DNA of 64,000 bases from Bacteroidales bacterium UBA6267 (GCA_002440745.1 DJVB01000019.1:29329-93328); one strand, 5' to 3'; counted from the first letter of the stretch, positions 27,947 through 37,313 are shown. Made by a program: numbers and translations. Notes: generated from the sequence alone by a model not told the origin.

Positions 27947-27983
27947 AAAGTACGGATCGGACAATTCAGCCTATCCGTACTTT
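27947..27983 (-). terminator. Rho-independent terminator
   Basis: Perfect 11-bp inverted repeat (AAAGTACGGAT and ATCCGTACTTT, 15-nt loop). On the minus strand the stem is followed by TTTTATTATT. It sits 13 bp downstream of the Gly-rich gene stop and 13 bp upstream of the DUF1643-like start, so it may also act as an attenuator for the latter. Confidence 0.85.
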
Positions 27984-27996
27984 ATCATCAAATTTG

Positions 27997-28158
27997 TTAC
28001 TTTTTACCGCCTCCTTTTGAACCCCCACCTGATTTTCCCCCACTAGAAGACTTACCACTGCTTGATGAATTGTTACTCCTTCCTCCACCGGATTTTCCAC
28101 CAGTTGTTGAAGGCCAGCCTCCTGCATTTCCTTGTCCTGATTGACCTGTTTTACCCAT
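27997..28158 (-). CDS. Small Gly/Ser/Lys-rich protein
   Basis: 53 residues from the ATG at 28158 to the TAA at 27997-27999. The composition is almost only Gly, Ser, Lys, Asn and Thr (MGKTGQSGQGNAGGW...SKGGGKK), with GGKSGGG-like units and one Trp. It is basic and probably disordered. I recognise no family; RNA or DNA binding is possible from composition only. It has its own terminator just downstream, which supports it being a real transcription unit. Confidence 0.6.
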   Translation of the reverse strand: MGKTGQSGQGNAGGWPSTTGGKSGGGRSNNSSSSGKSSSGGKSGGGSKGGGKK

Positions 28159-28257
28159 AATAATTAGTTTTAAAATTAATACCTACTTCTGTTTAAAGTC
28201 TTTCTTCGGTTTATTCAGACTATATATTTTTAAAATGCTCATTGTTGAGCGCTTATT

Positions 28258-28349
28258 GCAGTGGCGGATTTCGGAGCACAAAACTGTCAATTTACATCCC
28301 GAAAGCTTTCGGGATTGATTCGAGCTGTGCTGCTCGAATACCCACTGCA
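28258..28349. repeat. Palindromic repeat element
   Basis: A segment bounded by TGCAGTGG (28258-28265) and CCACTGCA (28342-28349) contains a perfect 20-bp palindrome ATCCCGAAAGCTTTCGGGAT at 28296-28315 and a second hairpin TTCGAGC-N6-GCTCGAA. It is non-coding and looks like a dispersed Bacteroidota repeat. Short ORFs through it are not credible. Confidence 0.6.
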
Positions 28350-28413
28350 CCTACATTTAACTATACCGCGTATTGGCAGCTGGTGTTCATTCATATCCGT
28401 CTGTTTGGTATTT

Positions 28414-28516
28414 TGTTTCATTTATCAAGGACATTTTGTCTTTGATTTTGTCCTCGACAAATACTATATCACCTATGTTTCATTTATCAAGGACATCTTG
28501 TCTTCGATATTGTCCT
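28414..28516. repeat. Two direct repeats of 41 bp downstream of the deaminase fusion
   Basis: 28414-28454 and 28476-28516 are near-identical (TGTTTCATTTATCAAGGACA core). On the minus strand each has AAGGACA/TGTCCTT-type arms about 16 nt apart (GAGGACA in the copy at 28414), so two similar stem-loops follow the stop codon of the deaminase-ATPase gene. They may serve as terminators or RNA-stability elements. Confidence 0.6.
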
Positions 28517-28522
28517 TGATAT

Positions 28523-30019
28523 CTAATTTATAATTCTATACTTAATCCATCTATTTTCACCTACTTTTTCTAATAATCCTTTATCAAATAGTTTGGCTAT
28601 ACGTCTTTGAGCTGTTTTATCCGTTAACCCGAAATGGCTAGCATACTCTTTCACAGAAACTAACTCATTCTGTTGAATAAAGAATAAACCTTCTCTATCT
28701 TCCGGAGTTAAATCTTTAGAACTAACTCCTTTTAATTCTGGTATCAATGAAGAGTCTCTAACAAAGACAATTTCTAAAATATTTCCTATTAAATTGAAAG
28801 TTGGCAATGGGAAACCACTATCGGGCAGTCGCTTCATATTTCGCAAACCAATTCCTCTTGCTTCGGCTAGCCCCATTCGGTTATAGACAAACATAACCTT
28901 TGGATTTCGGCTAATGGATGGCAAATCCATCGTTCGAATATCATCAATGGTTAATGGTGGCATAGGAATACCCGGACTTCTTACTATAATCTTCTCAGAA
29001 CCAATATATAAGTAGTTTGTCGCTTCGGTAATAGTATAATCTCTATGAATAATAGCGTTAGCTACTACTTCTCTCAACACTTCAATTGGGAAATCGGAAA
29101 CTATTTCTCGTTTTGCTGAACTTCTGTCAATAGTAAGTTTTAGCCCTTTATCTTTAATAAATTTCATTATCCTTGGCAATTGCGTTGCCACAGGACCACC
29201 AAAGTCTTCTATCTCAGCTTTACCATTTCCATAATCTAGCTCTATTTTGAAAATAGTGTGTGAAAGTGTATCGTCTGCATATTCGCCAAACAACATCAAT
29301 CCTAATTTTGTTGGTATAATTGTTTCGCCATCTTTTGTAGCTAATTCAAAAGACAAAGCCCAATCGTTGAATGCTTGAGAAGGATAAGTAAATGTAGCCC
29401 GTGAATTTTTTATAAATTCATCAATTGCAGTTTTAGAAAATTGAGAAATAGTAGTGTTAATTGCGGCTTGTTTCAGATATGCAATCGGTTTTTCCTCTCT
29501 TTCTTGTTGTATGATTAATTTTTGAGCTTCTTTGTATTTAATAAATTTAGCAAGGCTTAACCGAATTTTTTCAGCTAAATCAAAATGAAAATCTTCTACA
29601 ATAATGCCTTTTGAAATCAATTCATTAGCTCCTTCATTCTCTATATCAATATCTGGGTCACGGATTCCAATATAAACTTTTGCAAGTCTTGCTTTATAAA
29701 TATGCGTAGCACAACCTCTCTTTGGTGGTTTGCGAACCTTATCGATACAAGGTTCTAAAGTGACGTATAAATGACAACCTTTCAAATTTTCTGACTTTAG
29801 TTTTCTTTCAATCAGGGTAAATTCACAGTGTTCACCAATTCGTAATTCACCTCTATGTGATGCAGCCAATATCTTTCCATCTGATGTTGTAAGTATTGCT
29901 CCTACTAATGGGTCTGGTTTATGGTCGTGCTCAGGAATTGAAAAAAGACTTTCCTGATAAGCCATTTCCATTAACTCTTTAGGACTGTATTTTTTCTTTT
30001 TATCGTATTCTATTGCCAT
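28523..30019 (-). CDS. Deaminase-like domain fused to RecG-like ATPase and winged helix
   Basis: 498 residues in three parts. Residues about 1-150: a cytidine-deaminase-fold domain of RibD type with the zinc and catalytic set GEHCEFTL (His/Glu, about 62-66), TLEPC (about 90) and RGC (about 100). Residues about 200-420: the region usually found behind AlbA_2 domains, with IPTKLGLMLFGE, then the ATP-binding-like EVVANAIIHRDYTITEATNYLYI and RSPGIP. Residues about 430-498: a winged helix (VSVKEYASHFGLTDKTAQRRIAKLFDKGLLEKVG). Here a deaminase replaces the AlbA_2 domain. Nucleotide or nucleic-acid deamination controlled by the ATPase and HTH is inferred. It sits among defence genes. Confidence 0.75.
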   Translation of the reverse strand: MAIEYDKKKKYSPKELMEMAYQESLFSIPEHDHKPDPLVGAILTTSDGKILAASHRGELRIGEHCEFTLIERKLKSENLKGCHLYVTLEPCIDKVRKPPKRGCATHIYKARLAKVYIGIRDPDIDIENEGANELISKGIIVEDFHFDLAEKIRLSLAKFIKYKEAQKLIIQQEREEKPIAYLKQAAINTTISQFSKTAIDEFIKNSRATFTYPSQAFNDWALSFELATKDGETIIPTKLGLMLFGEYADDTLSHTIFKIELDYGNGKAEIEDFGGPVATQLPRIMKFIKDKGLKLTIDRSSAKREIVSDFPIEVLREVVANAIIHRDYTITEATNYLYIGSEKIIVRSPGIPMPPLTIDDIRTMDLPSISRNPKVMFVYNRMGLAEARGIGLRNMKRLPDSGFPLPTFNLIGNILEIVFVRDSSLIPELKGVSSKDLTPEDREGLFFIQQNELVSVKEYASHFGLTDKTAQRRIAKLFDKGLLEKVGENRWIKYRIIN

Positions 30020-30194
30020 TATAATTTAAATTTTCTGTTGCAAAAAATAATCTTCATCAAGATATGTTCTTAGTAATACTTTTCAAAGTATTTTGTCTTT
30101 TTTATCTGTTATATCATTATTATCGTTTTCATAACGGTCTGTTGTTAGGCTCTTTACACTGACGACTAACCAGTGTATATCCCCCATCCGTCGA

Positions 30195-30372
30195 TTACCT
30201 CGTCTTTAGTCTAAGGTTTATAAATTCCGTTAATTCCCTGTATTTTAACAATATATCTGCTCTATTGATTTTCTCCATAGTTTTGTCTTTAAGTCGATTG
30301 CGTGATTATTTAGACCAGCAAATATAGGATTTATTTAAATATCAAGATTTATTTTGAGGGGGATGGGGAAGA
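30195..30372 (-). repeat. Promoter-leader repeat, copy E
   Basis: The minus strand has TTG-N16-TATATTTG (box at 30319-30326), the leader with CAATCGACTTAAAGACAAAAC, and an ATG at 30278 that opens a 27-codon ORF (MEKINRADILLKYREL...) ending at 30195. Copy G encodes a 27-residue peptide of the same length and nearly the same first half. The element lies upstream of the deaminase fusion; the rest of the 500-bp gap is AT-rich without features. Confidence 0.8.
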
Positions 30373-30519
30373 TTTTATATCCGTTTTGTACTTACATTTT
30401 ACAAGTGAGACCTTAAATCAAATATTTCCATTGTTTATTACTTAAAGGAAAAATTTGATGTTACAAATTCTTCATTTAACTAAACGCTTATAACATGTTG
30501 AAAGACAATAAAAATAGCT

Positions 30520-32022
30520 TTAAAATTTGCTAACCTTATTTATCATTTTTTGAGTCCACTCAAATTCTTTATTTAAATAATTTCTTATTAAAACCCATTC
30601 TTTCTGGTTAGTTACCTTATCAAGGTTAATATATTCTTTTTCAAGCACTTCTCGATAGTTCATTAAACTGTTTTTTGCCTCCTCATATTTTTGTAACCTG
30701 ATAAAAACAATCGCTTCTTGTTTTGATAGATTTATTGTTGGATATATACTGAGTTGCTTTGCTTTGGCAATTAGTTTTAATGCTTCAAGGTTTTTTTCTT
30801 CTGTATCAAACATATAAAGAGTTGTCATTGCCAGTATAATGTAATCTTCCTCAGTGGCAATGTTCGATTTTATATTTCTTTCGGCTAATATTTTAGCTGT
30901 AGTAAAGTGTTGATTGTTAAATTCTATAGCTGCATTAAAAGTGTTTATAAAGGAAATCTTTTTATCGTAATTCTTATCAATAAACTCTATGGGCTGACCA
31001 ATTGCCTTAATTCTAAAGTCAATAGCAGGATGGGAACCCTCGTCTGATATTGCTAAATAATTTCCCGTAATGATACTATAATCTTTAATCTTACTCAAAG
31101 CCGATGATAATGCAGTTGGATTTACATTTATAAACTTTAATAGTTCTATTGCACAATTATCCGCCTCAAGTTCCTGTTCACGGGAGAATTGTAACCCAAA
31201 CCTTTGATTTATAGATTCTGCAATGCTATAAGAAAGAATTGCTGTACTCATCGTTAAAGCTCCTGGTGTATAATACTGATTATTAGAAGCCATATAGATG
31301 TCTGCTGCTGCTGCAACTCCTGTAGCAACTGCCGCCCAAAATTCAGCCCTCTTTTGCCTTTCAACCGCTTTATTTATATTTATTATGGAATGGTCAAGAA
31401 TAAAATGTGATACTTCATGAGCCAATATGCTGATTAATTCTTCTTCAGAATTTATTGTTGAAAGTAAACCAGTGGTAATAAACAAAGAACCATTAGCAAA
31501 TATAAACGAATTTGGTGTTAAATCCTTAATAATATGTATATTAAGACCGCCAGGCCTGCTATCATCAAGTCTATCAGGATATATTTTGTAAACTAATGAA
31601 TAAAGGTAACTTTCAAGGTAACTATCTTCAAACAATAGATTATTATTCTTCATATAAAAAATATATTCAAGAGCCTCATCCTCAATTTCTTTACGAAGTT
31701 TATATTGAATACCATTCTTCAAAGCATTTTCATATACACCTCCTCTTATACCTTGAAGTTGCCAAAACTCTTTAAGATTTGATGGAGTAAAAGTGATTCT
31801 ATCCAATACATTTAAACTAATGTACTCTTTGATTCCATCAAATGAAATCTCCACTTTATTACTACCGTATTCATCTTCAGTAAATGAATGAAGGACTATT
31901 TCCTTTCCTTCAACAAGGTCGGGTGATATTTTTTTGTTAACGACACCTTTATATTCTAATACTATTTGAGCATTGATTAAGAATGGCAGTCCAATTAAAA
32001 ATAGTAAAAATGCTTTTTTCAT
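30520..32022 (-). CDS. Secreted M48-family metalloprotease
   Basis: 500 residues from the ATG at 32022 (MKKAFLLFLIGLPFLINAQ), chosen to give a clean signal peptide; eight residues upstream are possible. The catalytic motif ISILAHEVSHFILDH (HExxH, about 200-206) and the third ligand in REQELEADNCAIELL (about 281-286) define an M48 (HtpX/Oma1/BepA-like) zinc protease. The C-terminal ~150 residues look TPR-like. Such proteins are usually periplasmic quality-control proteases. It stands alone behind copy F. Confidence 0.88.
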   Translation of the reverse strand: MKKAFLLFLIGLPFLINAQIVLEYKGVVNKKISPDLVEGKEIVLHSFTEDEYGSNKVEISFDGIKEYISLNVLDRITFTPSNLKEFWQLQGIRGGVYENALKNGIQYKLRKEIEDEALEYIFYMKNNNLLFEDSYLESYLYSLVYKIYPDRLDDSRPGGLNIHIIKDLTPNSFIFANGSLFITTGLLSTINSEEELISILAHEVSHFILDHSIININKAVERQKRAEFWAAVATGVAAAADIYMASNNQYYTPGALTMSTAILSYSIAESINQRFGLQFSREQELEADNCAIELLKFINVNPTALSSALSKIKDYSIITGNYLAISDEGSHPAIDFRIKAIGQPIEFIDKNYDKKISFINTFNAAIEFNNQHFTTAKILAERNIKSNIATEEDYIILAMTTLYMFDTEEKNLEALKLIAKAKQLSIYPTINLSKQEAIVFIRLQKYEEAKNSLMNYREVLEKEYINLDKVTNQKEWVLIRNYLNKEFEWTQKMINKVSKF

Positions 32023-32143
32023 ACTTATAAATTTAAAGATCAACATGTTATTTAATTTCTATATTGATAATTTGAATAATACCCAAATAATTCATCTTTT
32101 GCAGTACAACCTCGATAAAAAAATAGTTTGATTTAGCGTAAAG

Positions 32144-32330
32144 TTAATCTGAAAACTCATCAAATACCCTCACTTCGCTAATCCCGATTCCGTTTCTATT
32201 CCTTTGTAGATATTTCTTCTCCATAGCTTTGGTTTTTAGTCGTTTGTGTAATTATTTAGACCAGCAAATATAGCATTTATTTAAATAGCAAGATTTTGTT
32301 TTGAGGGGGATGGGGTCAAGATGCTTTCGA
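32144..32330 (-). repeat. Promoter-leader repeat, copy F
   Basis: TTG-N16-TATATTTG (box at 32265-32272), leader with CACAAACGACTAAAAACCAAAGC, ATG at 32224 opening a 26-codon ORF (MEKKYLQRNRNG...) to 32144. The GGGGG-rich flank (CCCCCTCAAAACAAAATC on the minus strand) is shared with copies C and E. It is upstream of the M48 protease gene. Confidence 0.8.
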
Positions 32331-32350
32331 ATGTGAAGTGCATATTTTTT

Positions 32351-33079
32351 CTAATAATCCCATTCTCCGTGACTTACTGGTAATTTGTTTAGTTCTGCTT
32401 TATAAAACTTCCAGGGCGGAATATATTTATCCATCAAAGCCATAAATCTCTCATTGTGATGTCTCTCAATTAAATGAATCATTTCATGTACAATGATGTA
32501 TTCTAAACAATGAATCGGTTTTTTTGCTAATTCCAGATTTATCCAAATTCGTTTTTTTTCAATATTGCAAGTTCCCCATTTTGTCTTCATCTGTTTTACT
32601 TGCCATTCGGAAACTTCCACACCAATTTTCTGTTCCCACTTTTGAATGATTTCTGGAATAAGCTTTTTTAACTCTACACGATACCATTCATTGATAGCAA
32701 TTTGCTTTTGTTCAATAGTACTGTTTGGTCTGATAAATAAATCAATATACGTTTTTGTTTTTATCTCCACTTTGGCTGGAGCTTCCTGTTCTATTATTCT
32801 CAGTAAAAACCGTTTGCCTTGAAAGTAGTGGCTTTCTCGCTGTTTAAACTCTCTTTGGGATAGTCTTTCCTGACTATTAAAATGTCTCTGATGTTTGCGA
32901 ATCCAAGCTATTTTAGAAATAGCAAATAACCTTACAGTTTCGTCATTCACGTTTAAGGGTATTGCAATGCGAACCCTACCCGTTGGCGGATAAACTGCTA
33001 AATGCATATTCTTGATGTCTTTTCGAACTACATCAATGGATAAATTTGAAGTAATATGTAAAACTTTAACTTCTTCCAT
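32351..33079 (-). CDS. SprT/YgjP-like (DUF45) metallopeptidase
   Basis: 242 residues. The C-terminal half holds the zinc motif CLEYIIVHEMIHLIERHHNERF (HExxH at about 197-201 and a third His), preceded by KTKWGTCNIEKKRIWINLELAKKP. This is the YgjP/DUF45 family, which very often follows hsdR in type I restriction operons, as here (2 bp gap). Its role there is not settled; processing of restriction-complex subunits is a common guess. Last gene of the operon. Confidence 0.88.
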   Translation of the reverse strand: MEEVKVLHITSNLSIDVVRKDIKNMHLAVYPPTGRVRIAIPLNVNDETVRLFAISKIAWIRKHQRHFNSQERLSQREFKQRESHYFQGKRFLLRIIEQEAPAKVEIKTKTYIDLFIRPNSTIEQKQIAINEWYRVELKKLIPEIIQKWEQKIGVEVSEWQVKQMKTKWGTCNIEKKRIWINLELAKKPIHCLEYIIVHEMIHLIERHHNERFMALMDKYIPPWKFYKAELNKLPVSHGEWDY

Positions 33080-33081
33080 TT

Positions 33082-36000
33082 CTATTTGTACTCGTTTTGC
33101 TGTTTGATAATCTCAAAAATGGGGTCTAAAACTTCTACTTTATTGTAATCTTCCAAAACAGGTTTTACCACTTTATTTTTAAGATGCCTTTCTTTAGCAA
33201 AATTACCCTCCCAATTATCGTATTTTCCATATTTTACGGCACTATCCATTGCAATAGTTAATGATTCGTCCTTTTCCAAATTATCATACAAAGCCCTTTT
33301 TGCCTGAGTGTTTATGCTTGTTGGATATTCGCTACTGGTTTCAGGTTTTTTAATTTTTACAGCCAACTCAACAATTTTCTTCAGATATTCTTCATAGCGT
33401 TCTGCTTCTTCATTACGCATTTTTATCAGTTCATCGAGCAGGACACTCATCTTCTCATAATAAATTGGGTTGGTTGGACTTTCTTCAATAATCACTTTTC
33501 GCATATTATTCTCGATGGTTTCTGCCATTGCATCCTTATTCTTCCTGATATTCTCAGGGATTTTATCCAATGCTTCTTCACCATCTTTTACAAGCAATTC
33601 AACCAGACTAAAATCGTCGAAAGCCGAAATCTTTTGGCTTTCCTCTGCACCAATGTAACTATCAATTAAATGACGCATGGCTGGTTCGTATTGTTTTAAA
33701 TCCACATAGTCATGACTTGCCAATTGTATTTCTTTACGAACATTCTCGTAATGTTTGATTTCCGCTTTTATCTTTTCAATCTCATTAGGTTTATAACCAG
33801 CTTCTTCCATTTCGTCTGCAATGTTGGCATACGCACGAATTAGTGAGATTACAGCTTTGTAAAGTGCATGTCGGCGCGGTTCAGTATCTTTTAAGTCGGC
33901 TGGTATTTGAGGGTTTCCACAGAAATACTGAATGTATTCTTTTGTGCCTTTCGGCGGAACAACTGGCTCGCATAATGCCCGTATGGTTTCTAATGCATCA
34001 TCCAAGCGTTCTTTGCCTTTATTCAAGCGGTCGGATAGCAAACCTTCCACATCTTCTTTATCGTAATCCTCAAATGCTTTTGAAGTAAAGTCATTGTATG
34101 CAGTTTCAAGACTTCCAAAAAGGTCTTTGTAGTCAATGATATAACCATATTCTTTATCTTCACCATCTAAACGGTTTACACGGCAAATTGCCTGAAATAA
34201 ACCGTGGTCGCGCATGCTCTTGTCAATATAAAGATAGGTTGCACTCGGGGCATCGAAACCAGTCAGAAGTTTATCTACCACAATCAGGAGTTTCATTTGT
34301 GCGGGTTCGTCAATGAAGCGTTTTTTTACTTCATCTTCAAAGTCTTCGGGCGATTTACCATTGAGCATTTTCTGGTAAATCTCGTATTGCATGATTTTCT
34401 CGGTGTGGTTTTCACCTTCGCCTTTAATATCGGAATATGATGGGGCAAACGATGTTACAATGGCACAACGTGTAAAGCCAGAATCCTGAAACAATTGGTA
34501 ATAACGACAAGCATTGTAAATACTATCGGAAACCAAAAGAGCATTACCGTGTCCGTTTTGCAACCTCTCACGGGTTTCCATATCGAGCATAATATCGGCA
34601 ACAATTTTCTGTAAACGCCCAACCGAACTGAATACCTTTTTAAGGGTTCCCCACTTTTGTTTAAGCTCTGTTTTTGCAAATTCAGTTAATCCTTTGGTTT
34701 TGGTTTCAAACCATGTATCAATTTTATCGATTGAGGTGATTTTCTGTTCAATATCGCGAGCTTCGTAGCGCAAATCAAGTACAACGCCGTCTTTTACTGC
34801 TTCATCAAACTTGTAGGTATGAATGTATTTTCCGAAAACCTCAATGCTTTTTTGTTTATCCTTTTTCATTAAAGGCGTGCCCGTGAAACCAATAAAAACA
34901 GCACGCTCACCCAATAACTGTTTCATAGCTTTATGAAGGTCACCACTTTGGGAACGGTGGCACTCATCTACAAACACATAAAAATCACCTTTGGGTGAAA
35001 AATCTTTTGGCAGACTGTTTTTCAGTTCGGTCAGGTAACTATCATAATCGGCTTCCTCTTTGTTCCCGAATTTATGGATGAGTGAACATAAAAGCCAGGG
35101 TTCGGTGTCGTTGAGTTTATCAATTAGAATTGCCCCACCACTTTTTCCGTTTCGGGGTTTGCATCGGTAAATATCTTCGCTTACGCCTTTGTAAACTTTC
35201 TCAATTTGCTTGTCGAGTTCGTCACGGTCGGTTACAATTAAAACACGGGCATTGGGATTGTATTCTTTTATCCATTTGGTAAGCCAAACCATGGTTAAAC
35301 TTTTTCCGCTTCCCTGCGTGTGCCAGATAATACCGCCCTCTTTGTTGCGAAGTGTTTCCTGGGCAGCCTTAATCCCAAAATACTGGTTTGGTCGGCAGAA
35401 TTTCTTTTGTCCTCGGTCGTACACCACAAAATCGTGGATTATTTCAATTAAACGCTCTTTGTTGAGCATTTCAATGATGTTTTTATCCAAGAGGTTATCG
35501 GCTTTAGCTGCCTGTTCACGAATTGGTTTTGTGAGTTCGAGCAAGTAAGCATCGTTGGGGTTAAATTCTTCGCTAACTTCTTTCCATTTTTGATAATACT
35601 TTTCTGATGTGTCGATACCTGCATAACGCAAACCTTCCACATCCTGACCCGCCATAACCAATTGTATGGTAGTAAAAAATGGTTTAATGAAAATATGTTT
35701 TTGGTTGTCGTTGCTCTGGCGAATTCCTTCGGAAACTGAAACCGTACTGCGTTTCAGCTCCAACGCAGCTAAGGCAATTCCGTTTACATAAATAACAATG
35801 TCGGGGCGTTTGTTGTGAACACCTTTTATGGTAACTTCTTCGGCAATGGCAAAGTCGTTTTCGAGCGGATTTTTCCAGTCAATCAGGTAAACCGTTTCTT
35901 TGTTTTCGCCTGCTTCTTCTTTTACTTTTATTCCATAACGAAGCTGTGAATACACCTCTTTATTTGCCTGATACAAATCGTCGTGAGTGTTTATATTAAC

Positions 36001-36207
36001 TGCTTTGTAAAACTCATACAGGGCTTTACTGATTTGGTTTTTGGTATATCCTTTTTTGGTAAGAAAAGCGGTAAGCGAGATTTCATCTACATTGCTGTTG
36101 TTTTCTTCTTTTTCAAGATTTCCCAAATAACGGTATTTCAGTTCGTCCTGAAACAGTTTTACCACACGGTTTTGGGCTATTCGTTCTATGTCGCCGACTT
36201 TGCTCAT
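33082..36207 (-). CDS. hsdR: Type I restriction endonuclease subunit R
   Basis: 1041 residues, full family length. It provides the translocating motor and nuclease of the type I complex. The PD-(D/E)xK nuclease is at RPDIVIYVNGIALAALELKR (about 133-153); the motor has Walker A HTQGSGKSLTMVW (about 294-306), DECHRSQSG (about 412-420), TGTPLM, and helicase motif VI-like QAICRVNRL. The C-terminal ~300 residues are the helical assembly domain. It lies 7 bp after the AbiEii toxin gene, separated from hsdM and hsdS by the abiE pair. Confidence 0.97.
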   Translation of the reverse strand: MSKVGDIERIAQNRVVKLFQDELKYRYLGNLEKEENNSNVDEISLTAFLTKKGYTKNQISKALYEFYKAVNINTHDDLYQANKEVYSQLRYGIKVKEEAGENKETVYLIDWKNPLENDFAIAEEVTIKGVHNKRPDIVIYVNGIALAALELKRSTVSVSEGIRQSNDNQKHIFIKPFFTTIQLVMAGQDVEGLRYAGIDTSEKYYQKWKEVSEEFNPNDAYLLELTKPIREQAAKADNLLDKNIIEMLNKERLIEIIHDFVVYDRGQKKFCRPNQYFGIKAAQETLRNKEGGIIWHTQGSGKSLTMVWLTKWIKEYNPNARVLIVTDRDELDKQIEKVYKGVSEDIYRCKPRNGKSGGAILIDKLNDTEPWLLCSLIHKFGNKEEADYDSYLTELKNSLPKDFSPKGDFYVFVDECHRSQSGDLHKAMKQLLGERAVFIGFTGTPLMKKDKQKSIEVFGKYIHTYKFDEAVKDGVVLDLRYEARDIEQKITSIDKIDTWFETKTKGLTEFAKTELKQKWGTLKKVFSSVGRLQKIVADIMLDMETRERLQNGHGNALLVSDSIYNACRYYQLFQDSGFTRCAIVTSFAPSYSDIKGEGENHTEKIMQYEIYQKMLNGKSPEDFEDEVKKRFIDEPAQMKLLIVVDKLLTGFDAPSATYLYIDKSMRDHGLFQAICRVNRLDGEDKEYGYIIDYKDLFGSLETAYNDFTSKAFEDYDKEDVEGLLSDRLNKGKERLDDALETIRALCEPVVPPKGTKEYIQYFCGNPQIPADLKDTEPRRHALYKAVISLIRAYANIADEMEEAGYKPNEIEKIKAEIKHYENVRKEIQLASHDYVDLKQYEPAMRHLIDSYIGAEESQKISAFDDFSLVELLVKDGEEALDKIPENIRKNKDAMAETIENNMRKVIIEESPTNPIYYEKMSVLLDELIKMRNEEAERYEEYLKKIVELAVKIKKPETSSEYPTSINTQAKRALYDNLEKDESLTIAMDSAVKYGKYDNWEGNFAKERHLKNKVVKPVLEDYNKVEVLDPIFEIIKQQNEYK

Positions 36208-36214
36208 AGTTATT

Positions 36215-37309
36215 TTAATTTATTAAATTCATCAAAAAGAGACATTTGTACCAATAAAAATAGGCTTGCTTGTTTGTTTTTTTAAAGCGATTTAGAAAAT
36301 TAAACTCCGTGTTTAAAATATCAAATCTAAAAATATCGGAGTTTTCGTCAAATTTTTCAAAAGCAGTATTTTCAGACACTTTTAAATGTTGTGTAAAGCA
36401 TGCTGCTTTGGCAGAAGCTGCAATTGCATCTTCTATTTTGAATTTTGATTTTATCAAGTGACTTTCAAACTTAATAATACCTGATTGTAAATCAGCAAAA
36501 TACGATATGTTTGGTTCCGTTTTATTTTTATCTCTTCGTGCTAATATAAGAGCTGTATCGAAGATATCGTCGATTACATCATTTTCGGTAATTGAAAGTT
36601 TTCGGTAGTTAATTTGATGCTTTGCAATGGCGTTAAATGTAATTTTTGTTTCCGAAATATTATCACAATGATTTATCAAATTTGAAACATCATAAAGCTG
36701 TTTTATGATTTCCATTCGTTTGTCGGGTGATTGTGGATTATTTAACCAATAAGGAATACCAGTGGTTTTTGGAGCAAAAGCTGTCAACTTATCCCCTAAT
36801 ATTGCATTTATTGATGGAATGGTAACAACAGGATAAGGTTCTTCTGATAGAATCCAATTGCATTTTACTTCGACTTTTGTTGTGGATGGATACGAATTAT
36901 TTACAAATAGCACATCTAACAAAATAGCACCTTCCTTACTATAATTTGCATTGAAATCGAAAATATAATGAGCTTTTGGAATCCCGCCATTATCTCTTCG
37001 TCTTTCATCTTCGCGGAATGATGTAAAAACACTACCCTTCATTGATTTTTGAATAAAAACTTCAAGTTCTTCTCGACTGTTTTGAGTAATTATATCAATG
37101 TCGATTGAAAATCTATCGGAATGAATGGGCATTAGCAAAAGTGAAGTCCCCCCTTTAAATATGAATTTAAGCTCTGATTTTGCTAACATTTCAAGAAGAG
37201 TGAATGCGTAGATCATTTTTTCGAATATGGGCGGATTAACCGTTTTATACTCTTTCTGTTTACGAAATGATTCTATCCATTCTTTTCTATATGTTTTATC
37301 ACTAATCAT
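36215..37309 (-). CDS. abiEii: AbiEii-family nucleotidyltransferase toxin
   Basis: 364 residues. The nucleotidyltransferase core is readable: KFIFKGGTSLLLM (GG/S motif, about 48-60) and DRFSIDIDIIT (catalytic Asp pair, about 66-76), as in DUF1814/AbiEii toxins, which transfer nucleotides to tRNA or other RNAs and block growth or phage replication. The antitoxin gene precedes it by 4 bp. It lies inside the type I restriction operon between hsdS and hsdR. Confidence 0.9.
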   Translation of the reverse strand: MISDKTYRKEWIESFRKQKEYKTVNPPIFEKMIYAFTLLEMLAKSELKFIFKGGTSLLLMPIHSDRFSIDIDIITQNSREELEVFIQKSMKGSVFTSFREDERRRDNGGIPKAHYIFDFNANYSKEGAILLDVLFVNNSYPSTTKVEVKCNWILSEEPYPVVTIPSINAILGDKLTAFAPKTTGIPYWLNNPQSPDKRMEIIKQLYDVSNLINHCDNISETKITFNAIAKHQINYRKLSITENDVIDDIFDTALILARRDKNKTEPNISYFADLQSGIIKFESHLIKSKFKIEDAIAASAKAACFTQHLKVSENTAFEKFDENSDIFRFDILNTEFNFLNRFKKTNKQAYFYWYKCLFLMNLIN

Positions 37310-37313
37310 TGAT

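Noticed and set aside
28244..28361. Integron attC-like core sites (GTTGAGC and ATTTAAC)
   Set aside because: The two heptamers match GTTRRRY and RYYYAAC but are in the wrong order for one attC site, and no integrase or other attC was seen; chance matches are frequent for such short motifs.
28242..28533. Plus-strand frames of 67 and 90 codons
   Set aside because: They run through palindromes and direct repeats, against the direction of all neighbours, and show no protein-like pattern.
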